A stretch of 64,000 nt of DNA from Cyprinodon diabolis (Eukaryota; Chordata; Actinopteri; Cyprinodontiformes; Cyprinodontidae): positions 3,906,916 through 3,970,915 of the forward strand of contig CM060064.1 of assembly GCA_030533445.1 (NCBI GenBank), read 5' to 3'. Under the pieces are notes generated by a model that worked only from the letters and a program-made list of their open reading frames with translations, had not been told where the DNA came from and did not search any database. Position 1 is the stretch's first letter, and each line of letters opens with the position of its first letter. This document shows, in pieces, positions 31,217 through 41,000 of the stretch. A program made the translations under genes and the position numbers.

Positions 31217-32221
31217 TCAGTATTTAGTTGGGCCTCCTTTGGCCTGTATTACTGCAGCAATGCGGCGTGGCATGGAGTCGATCAGTCTGTGGCACTGCTC
31301 AGGTGTTATGATAGCCCAGGTTGCTCTAATAGTGGCTTTTAGCTCTTCTGAATTGTTGGGTCTGGTGTATTGCATCTTCTTCTTCACAATACCCCATAGA
31401 TTTTCTATGGGGTTAAGGTCAGGAGAGTTTGCTGGCCAATTAAGAACAGGGATACCATGGTCCTTCAACCAGGTACTGGTCGCTTTGGCACTGTGTGCAG
31501 GTGCCAAGTCCTGTTGGAAAATGAAATCTGCATCTCCAAAAAGTTGGTCAGCTGCAGGAAGCATGAAGTGCTCTAAAACTTCCTGGTATGTGGCTGCGTT
31601 GACCCTGGACCTCAGAAAACACAATGGACCAACACCAGCAGATGACATGGCACCCCAAACCATCACTGACTGTGGAAACTTTACACTGGACTTCAAGCAA
31701 CGTGGATGAAGTGCCTCTCTTCTTTTCCTCCAGACTCTGGGACCTTGATTTCCAAAGGAAATGCAAAATTTACTTTCATCAGAGAACATGACTTTGGACC
31801 ACTCACCAGCAGTCCAGTCCTGTTTCTCTTTAGCCCAGGCAAGACGCTTCTGACGCTGTCTGTGGTTCAAGAGTGGCTTGACACAAGGAATGCGACAGCA
31901 GAAACCCATGTCTTTCATACGTCTGTGTGTGGTGGTTCTTGAAGCACTCACTCCAGCTGCAGTCCACTCTTTGTGAATCTCCCCCACATTTTTGAATGGG
32001 TTTTGTTTCACAATCCTCTCCAGGGTGCGGTTATCTCTCTTGCTTGTACACTTTTTTCGACCACATCTTTTCCTTCCCTTCGCCTCTCTATTAATGTGCT
32101 TGGACACTGAGCTCTGTGAACAGCCAGCCTCTTTAGCGATGACCTTTTGTGTCTTGCCCTCCTTGTGCAAGGTGTCGATGGTCGTCTTTTGGACAACTGT
32201 CAAGTCAGCAGTCTTCCCCAT
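31217..32221 (-). CDS. Tc1 transposase, DD34E, intact
   Basis: Cut-and-paste DDE transposase of the Tc1 family, 334 aa from MGKTADLTVVQ; an in-frame ATG twelve codons upstream (32257) would add a non-conserved extension, so I prefer the internal start. Residues about 8-45 form the first helix-turn-helix (IAKEAGCSQSSVSKHI), followed by the basic GRKKCTSKR hinge and a second DNA-binding subdomain. The catalytic triad is visible: VMFSDESKF, IFQQDLAPAHS and SPDLNPIENLW, with 34 residues between the second Asp and the Glu. Length is normal for the family (about 340). No stop or frameshift, which with identical inverted repeats points to recent mobility. No host promoter is evident. Confidence 0.93.
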   Translation of the reverse strand: MGKTADLTVVQKTTIDTLHKEGKTQKVIAKEAGCSQSSVSKHINREAKGRKRCGRKKCTSKRDNRTLERIVKQNPFKNVGEIHKEWTAAGVSASRTTTHRRMKDMGFCCRIPCVKPLLNHRQRQKRLAWAKEKQDWTAGEWSKVMFSDESKFCISFGNQGPRVWRKRREALHPRCLKSSVKFPQSVMVWGAMSSAGVGPLCFLRSRVNAATYQEVLEHFMLPAADQLFGDADFIFQQDLAPAHSAKATSTWLKDHGIPVLNWPANSPDLNPIENLWGIVKKKMQYTRPNNSEELKATIRATWAIITPEQCHRLIDSMPRRIAAVIQAKGGPTKY

Positions 32222-32338
32222 GATTGTGTAGCCTATAGAACTAGACTGAAAGACCATTTAAAGGCTTTTGCAGGTGGTTTGAGTTAATTAGCTGATTAGA
32301 GTGTGGCACCAGGGGCCATCAATTTTGAACCTTTTCAC

Positions 32339-32540
32339 AATATTCTAATTTTCTGATATGATGAATTTGAGATTTTCATTTGTTGTCATTTGTAATCATC
32401 AAAATTAAACAAAATAAACATCTGAAATATATGAGTTTGTATGTAATGTATGAATATAATATACAAGTTTCACTTTTTAAATGGAATTACTGAAATCAAT
32501 CTACTTTTTCATGATATTCTAATTTTATGACCAGCACCTG
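32339..32540 (-). repeat. Right terminal inverted repeat of the young Tc1
   Basis: 202 bp mirror of 30929-31130. Followed directly by the TA target duplication at 32541-32542. Confidence 0.92.
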
Positions 32541-33176
32541 TATATACAGGAGAATTACTAGCAATATTATTATCATTACAATGGATAGAGGAAGTGAGAC
32601 CGTTAAGACCAATTATATGTTCAGATTCGAGTTCAGCTTTAATCAGTATACAAAATCATAATTCGGAAAGTAGATCAGACATTTTAATTGAAATACAGCA
32701 AGTTTTATATCAAGTTCAAATGATGGGTGTTAGTGTTATATTTATTTGGGTGCCAGCACATATAGGGATTAATGGAAAGGAAATTGCAGACAAAATTGCT
32801 AAAACCACTGATATGATGATTAAGTTAAGTAAGACATAATTTAAAAGTATCATCAAACAAAGGATGAAGGAAAGGTGGCAAAAAGAATGGGAGGAAGAAA
32901 GGAGAGGAAGAAGGTTTTATAGGATTCAACGGAAAGTCGGAGAAATGAGGAGAGCAGAGGAGAGGAAGCAGTTATTTCAAGACATGGATTTGGGCATACA
33001 GGATTAAATAATACATTATTCAAAATAGAAAAACATGTCAGGCAAATCTCAACTTTGTGGACAAGACAGTGGAACATGTAGTGATGTATTGTAAGAAGTG
33101 TGAAGAAGAAAGAAGAAATTTGGTTAAAGACGTAAACAAGGAGAAAGCTAAATTTGATTGGATAGATATTCTGCAG

Positions 33177-33301
33177 CCCTACAATGGACTGGCGACCTGT
33201 TCAGGGTGGACCCCGCCTCTCACCCGTAGACAGCTGGAGATAGACACAGGAAACCCCTCAAGACTCCGATTGGCACAAGCGTGTCAGATAATGAATGGAT
33301 G
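33177..33301 (+). mobile_element. Truncated SINE with 12-bp target duplication
   Basis: 3' part of the SINE-like repeat seen at 9452-9765: CTGGCGACCTGTTCAGGGTG, GACCCCGCCTCTCACCCGTA, GACAGCTGGAGATAG, ending AATGGATGG. It is flanked by GATATTCTGCAG (33165-33176 and 33302-33313), showing retroposition into LINE copy C. Confidence 0.85.
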
Positions 33302-33431
33302 GATATTCTGCAGAAAAAGTCAAAAAAATGTTATCAATATTTATTTAAATATCTAATAATAACAGAAATAATTAGGAAGATTTAGTATTTGTGAAGTAAT
33401 ATTATAGATATATAGATAAATAAATCTTTAT

Positions 33432-34099
33432 TGTTGGGATCTGGAGGCTATGTCCACTTTCTCCACCAGAGGGCGCACAAGATCTCCTGGGGGCATGAGC
33501 TGACTGCAACACCTGTCTTCCATCTGCTCATCAGGAGGCCCTATTTAAGGAGGAGGAGGCTAACACTTCCCTGCCAGAGTGTTTGCCAGTAATGGTAGAG
33601 CGAGACCTGAGCCAAACAACCAGATCTGAATCTCTGACTTTTTGAACCTGCCTGACCCTGTTTCTCTCTGCCTCACAGATTGAGTCCTGCCTGAAGATCT
33701 GAAATCCTGGAGAGTGATCTCTATCTTGAATCCGCCTGCCTGCACTCAGTGAAATCCTGGAGAATAACTCTGTCTGAAATCTGCCTGCCTGCACTCAGTT
33801 AAGCCTCTGCCTCTGCCCTCAGCCCTCTGCCTGCCGACTAGCCTCTGGACCCTCGAGGTTCCCCCCCTCTGCAGCTCCGTTCCACCCTTGAGCAGGTATA
33901 TACTCCTACATCAGAAAACCTGCAGTAAGCTGGATCAAACACTAACCTCTCTGTCCTCCTCAGTGGTGATCCCCTCGTGACCAGTCTGCCAAACCAAGGA
34001 GCAGTTTACATTCTTTGTACATTTGTAAATAAACCTTTGAACTTTTTCTCTGCCTCTCAAGTGTTTTCTGCATGTGGGTTAGACGCCTTGAACCCAACA
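33432..34099 (+). mobile_element. Solo LTR of a retrotransposon
   Basis: 668 bp with TGTTGGG...CCCAACA ends (perfect 7-bp inverted repeat, TG..CA). Plus-strand promoter-like TATTTAAGG at about 33542 and polyadenylation signal AATAAA at about 34029 fit U3-R-U5 order. No internal region is present. I see no clear 4-6 bp target duplication (TTTAT on the left, TGACA on the right). The LTR class (Gypsy, Pao or ERV) cannot be decided from the LTR alone. A strong CTCF-type motif lies at 33463-33476. Confidence 0.8.
33463..33476 (+). promoter_or_regulatory. CTCF-type motif in the solo LTR
   Basis: CCACCAGAGGGCGC fits the vertebrate CTCF core (CCASYAGRKGGCRS) at every position. Occupancy cannot be told from sequence. 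Confidence 0.55.
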
Positions 34100-34359
34100 T
34101 GACATTTATGAATAGGGCCATTCTGATCCACACTCCTCACCGGTTGGTAGCAGTAATGCACCGAAAAGTTGTTTGCCAAGACAAGACCATCAAATGAAAG
34201 GCTTCTGTTATTAACGGTACTGACCAGGTGAAACAGAAAAAAACAAAATTATTGTGAAAGGGGCAAAATTCTTGTCTGCAAAGGATCTTTCTTGGGAATT
34301 AATAAACAAAAAGCTTGAGACTGATGGTAAAACAGGGGGAGGGAGAAAATGATTCTCCT

Positions 34360-34946
34360 CCAATGAAATGCTAGGAGCTTAATAATGAATGGACAAGAGT
34401 TTAAAGGTTTTATAAATTATTTGAAAAATAAACCCAATATTATTTGTGTACAAGAAAAATGGCTTAAAAGAGCATTAGATTTTGTGATAAAAGTAAATGA
34501 TAGTGTACGAAGGGACAGGGAACAGGGAAATGGGGTGGATGTATAAAACAGGGAATTCACTATAGATTTATAGGAAAAGGGAAAAAAAATTAGAATGGAT
34601 AGCTGTAGAAATCTTGATTAAAAATGGAATTATTAAAATATTAAATTTCTATAATCCTTTTAAAAAACTTTGTTTAGAGGAAATGGGTGAATTAAGTGAA
34701 AATATAAATGGTAAGGTTATTTGTTGTGGAGATTTTTATGCTCACAGCACACTTTGGGATAGTAGTAATGATTCAAATGGAGAAGTGATAGAAGAAATAA
34801 TGGATATAAAGGATCAGGTTTGTATTAATGATGGAAGTATTACCAGAATTATTAGCAACGGATCAGAATCAGCAATAGATCTTACATTATGTCTAAAGAT
34901 ATTGCAGGGATCAGTAATTGGAAAGTTTGAAAAGACTCAACCATAG
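34360..34946 (+). pseudogene. LINE AP-endonuclease domain remnant
   Basis: NARSLIMNGQEFKGF and PNIICVQEKWLKRA (catalytic Glu of the QE.W motif) are followed by ILNFYNPF, VICCGDFYAHSTLWDSS (the GDFNAHS-type motif) and SNGSESAIDLTLC (SAIDLTL motif). Frameshifted before 34614. Apurinic/apyrimidinic-type nuclease that nicks target DNA in non-LTR retrotransposons. Confidence 0.75.
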
Positions 34947-35584
34947 GAAGTGATCATTATCCAATACTAATAAAAGTGGGCTTTGAGGTAGAACAAAGTT
35001 ATATTGAAGTTTTTTTTTGCAAATGCTGATTGGAAAAATATAAGAGAATTAGCGATGTAGAAATGCAAAAGGTTTATATTAATTCAGATGTTGATAACAT
35101 AAATGTTTCTGTTTGTGAAGCTATATTAGTTGCAGCTCAACAATCTATCCAATGGAAAAAAGGAAGCGGGAAGAAGAAAATATTAATGAACCACTGAAAT
35201 AAAGCATTTTGAATGTTAAAGAAAAATCAGTCGTTTATTGAATATAAAAGATCACAAGCTCTTGTTAAAAGAACTGTAGAATGTGCAAAAAAGGATTTAC
35301 TGGCAATCTTTTTATTATTCAGTTGGTAGAGAAACTAAAATTTCAAATATGTTAAAAGAATGAATGGAATTAAGAGAGAATATGGACGTCCAGTTCTGAA
35401 AGATTTGAATATATATGCTGTGACAGAGGAGCAGAAAGCAGAGATGTTAGTGGAGAACTTTGCTAAAATTCACAGCTTAAATAAAAACTGAAAAAGAAAT
35501 AAGAGGAAGAGAATGCACAATTAATGAAAACAGTCAATTATTAGTTAAAAGTGTAAACACTTGTGACTAATTAAATGTGCCTTT

Positions 35585-36380
35585 TTCTTTTGTAGAACTT
35601 AAGAATGCTTTAGAAAAATCCAATACTTAATCTCCAGGTAAAGATCAAATTTCATAGATTATGATAAATCAGTTAAGTAATTCTTCTAAAAGTGTTTTGT
35701 TGGATTTTTAAAACAAGAATTGGGAAGAGTGTAATTTACCTAAAGCTTGGAGGGAAGCAATTATTTTTCCTATTTTAAAGTCAGGTGAAGAAAGATCAAA
35801 CCCAGGGAGAAAAGATAAAGTATTTATCCAAATTTTAAAGTGGATTCAGAAAAGGTAGAAATAACATGGATCCTGTTCTGTACGTGGAACATGAAATTAG
35901 GGGAGCACAGGTTAATACAGAGAATATGGTAGCTGTTTTCTTTGACATCCAGAAAGGTTACGATATGAGGTGGAAGGAAGGATTTATGATAAGAAGAAGA
36001 ATAGGAAAACAATTTTCAGGAAATATTTATCCTGAAAATGGTATTCCCCAAGGAAGCATATTTAGTCCATTATGTTTTTCTATAATGATTAATGATATGT
36101 TTGAAGATGTTGAGAATGAAATGGGAGTTTCTTTATTTGCTGATGATGGAGCAGTTTGGAAAAGAGGTAAAAAAATTTGATTTCTTAGTTAAAAAAAGTT
36201 GAAGAAGCCATTCATAAAATAGAAGACTGGTCCTTTAGATGGGGATTCAAGATCTCTGTAGATAAAACAAAGGTTTTGTTTTTTACTAGGAAAAAAGTTT
36301 CTGAAGAAATAAAGATAAAAATGTATGACTTAGAAGGGGTAAAGCAATTTAAATTTTTGGGCATATGGTTGGATGAAAGA
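35585..36380 (+). pseudogene. LINE reverse-transcriptase domain remnant
   Basis: SPGKDQIS, CNLPKAWREAIIFPILKSGE, then in the open frame from 35866 VAVFFDIQKGYD, ENGIPQGSIFSPLCFSIMIN and VSLFADDGAVWK. The FADD catalytic box is retained. Stops separate the blocks, so the enzyme is dead. Confidence 0.8.
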
Positions 36381-37092
36381 CTTACTTGGAAAGTTTATAT
36401 ATGAAAAGATGATTGATAAATGTAAAAGAGTTCTAAATGTTATGAGATGTTTGATTGGGAATGAGTGGGGAGCTGAGCAGAAAGCATTGAAATCGATTTA
36501 TACAGGTTTAATTAGGTCCGGTTTTGATTATGGATGTAGTGCTTTTGGTTCAGCATCAGAGTCATTACTTAAATCTGATATTGTTCAGTATCAAGCAATG
36601 AGATTATACACAGGGGCCATAAGAACAACATCAGCATTACAGGTAGAAATGCCACTACAGTGGAGGACATTACAATTACTTTCTACTTATTGGTTTCAGG
36701 TAAAGAATCATTGTGAAACTCATCCATGTCAATATATTTTAAAACCATGTTGGGAAAAAGGAAAGAAGATATTAAATTCCTTAGGTTGGTCAGCAGATAA
36801 TACTATAAAAGATCTAGAATTATCTCATATAAATGTCAGTAAAACAGTTATTAGGTCATTAATTCATCCATCATTGTTGCCTAATATAGATACGGATTTA
36901 ACTTTACTGTTTAAACGGAAAAACAAGGAGAATATCTCAGATTTAAATATGGTTTAGCAATATTTAGATGAGGAATATGATGGGTTTGTTAAAATTTTAC
37001 GGAGCTTCAAAAGATCCAAATAATAGGAATGGTGTTTCGTTTGTAGTTGCAGAGTTTTATATTTAATCAAGTAAGAGAGTCAGTGACGGAGT

Positions 37093-37395
37093 TTGAGTCT
37101 ACACAGGAGAAATGTTTGGGATCATGTTGGCCTAGAAGGGAATGAAGAAATCCGTCCATTAAGAAGCATAATTTGCTCTGATTCTAGTTTAGTGTTATTT
37201 TCATTTAAATACAGTCATTCAGAGAGCAGACCTGATATATCAGCAGAAATTCAGCAATTATTATTTAGAATTCAAGCAATGGGATTAATAGTTTATTTTA
37301 TTTGGATTCCTTCTCATATAGGAATAGAAGCGAATGAGATGGGTGATAGATATGCAAAACAAGCAAGTAAACTTAGTTTAATTAAGTTAGTTTAA
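37093..37395 (+). pseudogene. LINE RNase H domain remnant
   Basis: RPLRSIICSDSSLVLFSFK and YFIWIPSHIGIEANEMGDRY correspond to the central Asp and terminal His/Asp motifs of the RNase H domain carried by I-group LINEs. The first catalytic part is lost upstream. Confidence 0.75.
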
Positions 37396-38064
37396 TAGTT
37401 TAATTAATAATAAGTCCATTTAGTAAAGTTGAAATAAAATCACTAATTAAGGAAAGGATTAGATCAAGATGGCAGAAACAGTGGGAAGAAGAAATAACTG
37501 GTAGATTGTTGTATAATATTCAAAGAAACTTGGCTTTATTAGAAAAACAGAAAGGAATAGAAAGGAAGAAAAGATGATATGAAGGTTACGGTTTGGCCAT
37601 ACAGGTTTAAACAGCGCATTGTTTAAAATATGGAAACATGATACAGCGAAGGGTGATTTTTGTTTTCAAGCAGAAACAGTGAAGCACATTATACTGTTTG
37701 GCACTAAATATGTCAATCAGATAAATTAATTAATAAACAGATTACAAGTCAATGAATTAAAGTTAAACTTAAAATACATTTTAGACTTGGATTATAAATC
37801 AGAGGGTTTTCCCTTATTATTGATATTTCTTAAAAAGACACATTTGTTTAAGTGGATTTAGTTTATTTTTTTAGTTTACTGTTGTAATAATAGGATATTG
37901 AATTAGTTTATTCCCGATTCCCCCTCCATTTCACTTGGTGGCAGTAATGCACCAAAAAGTTGTTTGCAAACCACCATAAAACACAAGAAGAAGAAGAGAA
38001 GCAGAATGAAATGAAAGAAGAAGAAGAGGAGGACACGTCACTGAGGTTAACCAGGAGAAAGAAG

Positions 38065-38090
38065 ATGGCTAGCTCTGGCACTTTCCGCTT
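38065..38090 (+). CDS. sacm1l: sacm1l exon 1 coding part
   Basis: ATGGCTAGCTCTGGCACTTT then CCGCTT|GTAAGT: eight codons plus two bases (MASSGTFR). The start context GAAGATGGC is a good Kozak and resembles the YY1-type AAGATGGC element of housekeeping promoters. The 5' UTR must begin within or just after the GAAGAAGAAG tail of LINE copy D, which ends about 65 bp upstream. Confidence 0.88.
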
Positions 38091-41000
38091 GTAAGTATGT
38101 GTAGTGAGTTCACTGTGTGTCCGTGGTGGGTCAGGCCTTTCGGGGGGCTCTGGGGGGGCCTCACCGGGTCGGTACCGGCTCTGCTGGCCTCACTGTGGTT
38201 AGAAATGGGGGGTTTCCTGCAAGGCTAACGGAACAGCTGACAGCGGAGAAAGTTTGCGTTTCTACAGGTTGTTTCTGTTTAAAGTCACCAGTAGAGCAGA
38301 AGGTTCCTGCAGTCCAAGCAGAGGGAACCAGCAGCTGCTCACTATGTTGTCTGAAACAGTTCCTGCTCCTCCCAGCTGTAGGACTGAATCCCAAACACTG
38401 CTGTTGCTGTGTTCCAGGTTCACCACAGCAGAAAGCTTCTTCATAGAGCCATGCGAGGAGGCCTGTGCTGATGTCCTGCTCATTGACAGGGTTTCTACTG
38501 ACATGTGTCTGACCGGTAAGAACTGCTTCTGCACAGCTGCTTCAGTCCTGGATGCTTTCAGCAGGAAACCTGCTGCACAGCCAGCAGCTCACCGACTCAC
38601 ACAACAACCGGATACATAGAATCTTTTTCACTGTTAACATCCCTTTATTTACACAATCTAAACAATAGAATCAATTATTGATGCAAAACAAAGTCAGTTT
38701 AAAATCATAAAAGCAATTTTTTTGCTGAAAATCATGAAATGAGGAGCGTGTTAAATCGTGGTTCTCCATCATCTGACGGAGTAAATAAAATGTTGTTAAA
38801 ACCCCACAGCTGAACAAAATCCTCCATGTTCTGTGGAAGTGAAACTCCAGCCTTATTCTGGCTTTAAAGGGGTGATAGAATGATTCTATGGGGTATTTGG
38901 TCCTTCAGGTCTCTAATAGGGAGTGAATCATTTTTTGGGCTGAAAATGGCATATTTGCTGTTCTATGAGCCCTAATGCAGCCTGGTTAAAAGCCCTAGAA
39001 TGAATCGGCAGGTTTTCTTCCTTTTGTGGTTTGACCATGAATATTTAGATGAGCTGTGCTCTGATTGGTTGGTTTATAACGATCGAAGCTGCTGAGCAAA
39101 GACGCATCATAGCAACAAGCTCTCACTCACTGAAACATCAAATTGTTGATATGGTAGGTGGACCAGACGTCCTCTTTTTCCCAGACATGACCTACTTTTC
39201 AGACCTAAAGAAATGTCGGGGGGAATTTCAAAATCATCTGGGATTTTGGTCACCTGCAGTGCAGTAGAACCGAGCCGTCGGCTCTGGGGCTGATCTGGGA
39301 ACTATAGGGACAGGGGGCCAGCGGGGGACGGAGCGACCGAACCCGACCCAGTGATGGTAGCCTGGACACCGGCGACCCCTTGCTTCCCCCGCCTGCACGG
39401 TAAGGTAGGTGGGGGGGATGCATACCGTCCCAGACTGGCTCCCTTCCCCCTTCTGCTGGAGTTCCCGGACCAGCCCTAGAGCTGACGGCTCGGTTCGAAT
39501 GCCTGGTCTGGTCCAGTCAGCGCCCCAACAAATTGAAATTGCTCTGTATGTCAATGTCGGGGGATGACAACAGTACAGGCCAGAAGCAAATAAGGCAACA
39601 TGCCCTAATTGATGTCAGTTTGGTGCTTCGTTTAGATTCGCCTGTTTTATGATGGAAGTTTAGAATTGTGAGATTTTCAGGAGGTGTTAATGTGGTTTGA
39701 ACTTCTCTGTACGTCCATTTCACCCACTGAGCTATCGTTATTCATCTATCAAAATGGAAATTCTGTTTTGCATTCTATGACTCCTTTAAAGTTGCACTTC
39801 CACAGATCCACGGCATCAAGGTGAGCTCCCTCCTGCAGTCTGTCTCTGCAGAGACATAGACGGCCATCTCTGCTTCACAGATTATAAAATGTCAAAGTCG
39901 GGCCTTTAGCTTTTTTCTTCTGTTCTTGAAAACTCCTCCCATAAACAGAGCATTTGTAAAAACCTTCCCAAAAACACTAAAAACATGAATTAAGCGGCTA
40001 AAAATGGCCTTTAGTCTTGTGCATTCCATAAAAACATGGAACACATTTTCAGACAGACAACAGAAAGGACACTGGTTTTAAAACACCCCATTAATAACCA
40101 AATGAGTTTGTGGTGATGGAGCCGTGTAAAAACCTCCATTGGAGATCACCAGATCGTTTCTTGATTGGAGGCTTGTATAAAGTCCTCCACTGGGGGCTTT
40201 TAACTGAAGCTTTTCTGTCCAGATGCAGACCGGCCGGTTCTGAAGATGTCTTTGGTTTATTGCTTTAATGCAGCTGTAGGTAAAGAGCTTTGTGGTTCAT
40301 ATTCTGAAGGTTTGACGGAGAAGTTCAAGCAAAATGCCAAATGTTGACAAATACAGTGCTGGAGAAAACAAAGTACTAATCATACATGGAAGAAATTTTG
40401 AACATTAATCTAAGACCTTTTAGTGATTTCCATCGTAGGAAGAGCTAGCTAATGGCTAAAGAGTTAAATGTAGATTCAACTATTGATTGATTGACTTTAT
40501 TCAATTCAACTCAATTCAATTCAGTTTATTTATATAGATATAAATTCACAACACATGTCGTCTCAAGGCACTTTACAGTTCAACCAGATCATCCAGTCAA
40601 TTTGATTCAAAGTTTTCTATCAAAGGAAAACCAGTTGATTGCATCGACTCATTGACTTAAATACAAATTTATTGATCTTTCAGTGTAGAAATCTACTTGT
40701 TTCATCAGCTCAATGCATGGGATATATACAATATATACAGTGTCCACATATGACAGCTTTGTAATATTTTTTAAATTATAGCAGGATTATTATACAGGCT
40801 TATTCCCCCCCTCCTTCTGGCATTTCAGCAATTCACTTGTTTAATTTACTAATTCTTTTAAATCCATAAAGTATTTTAAAGGCAAACAGAAGATCAAACA
40901 AATAGCAATACACACCTTAAAGTTCTCTGTAGACGTTTTAGGTTAAATTTCAATGATAGACGTGGCCGGTGAATCCCCTATAAACACAGCGTTAGTGTTG

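Larger units (their letters stand above)
30929..32540 (-). mobile_element. Young Tc1-family transposon, apparently complete
   Basis: 1612 bp flanked by TA (30927-30928, 32541-32542). Ends CAGGTGCTGGTCATAAAATT on both sides. The two terminal inverted repeats are 202 bp and identical as far as I can compare by eye. One uninterrupted transposase ORF lies between them on the minus strand. Removing the element and one TA restores the reading frame of the RNase H of LINE copy C (LSVYTGEL), so the insertion site is exact. Confidence 0.95.
30729..34200 (+). mobile_element. I/Nimb-type LINE copy C, three times interrupted
   Basis: RNase H begins YIQIYTDASKGVTK (about 30823), is split at 30928 by a Tc1, and continues after it with YTGELLAILLSLQWIEE, RPIICSDSSSALISIQNHN and FIWVPAHIGINGKEIADKIA (to 32839). 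A SINE (33177-33301) and a solo LTR (33432-34099) follow in the 3' region. The 3' end near 34143-34200 has GGTAGCAGTAATGCACCG and AAAAGTTGTTTGCC. Confidence 0.78.
34201..38010 (+). mobile_element. I/Nimb-type LINE copy D, longest copy
   Basis: Nearly the full ORF2 plan in decayed form: AP-endonuclease (34360-34946), reverse transcriptase (about 35585-36380), a connection region (36373-36957), RNase H (37093-37395) and a 3' end with TGGTGGCAGTAATGCACC, AAAAAGTTGTTTGCAAACC and an AAGAAGAAGAAG tail ending about 38000. Many stops and frameshifts. It lies directly upstream of the sacm1l start codon (38065) in the same orientation. Confidence 0.82.
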
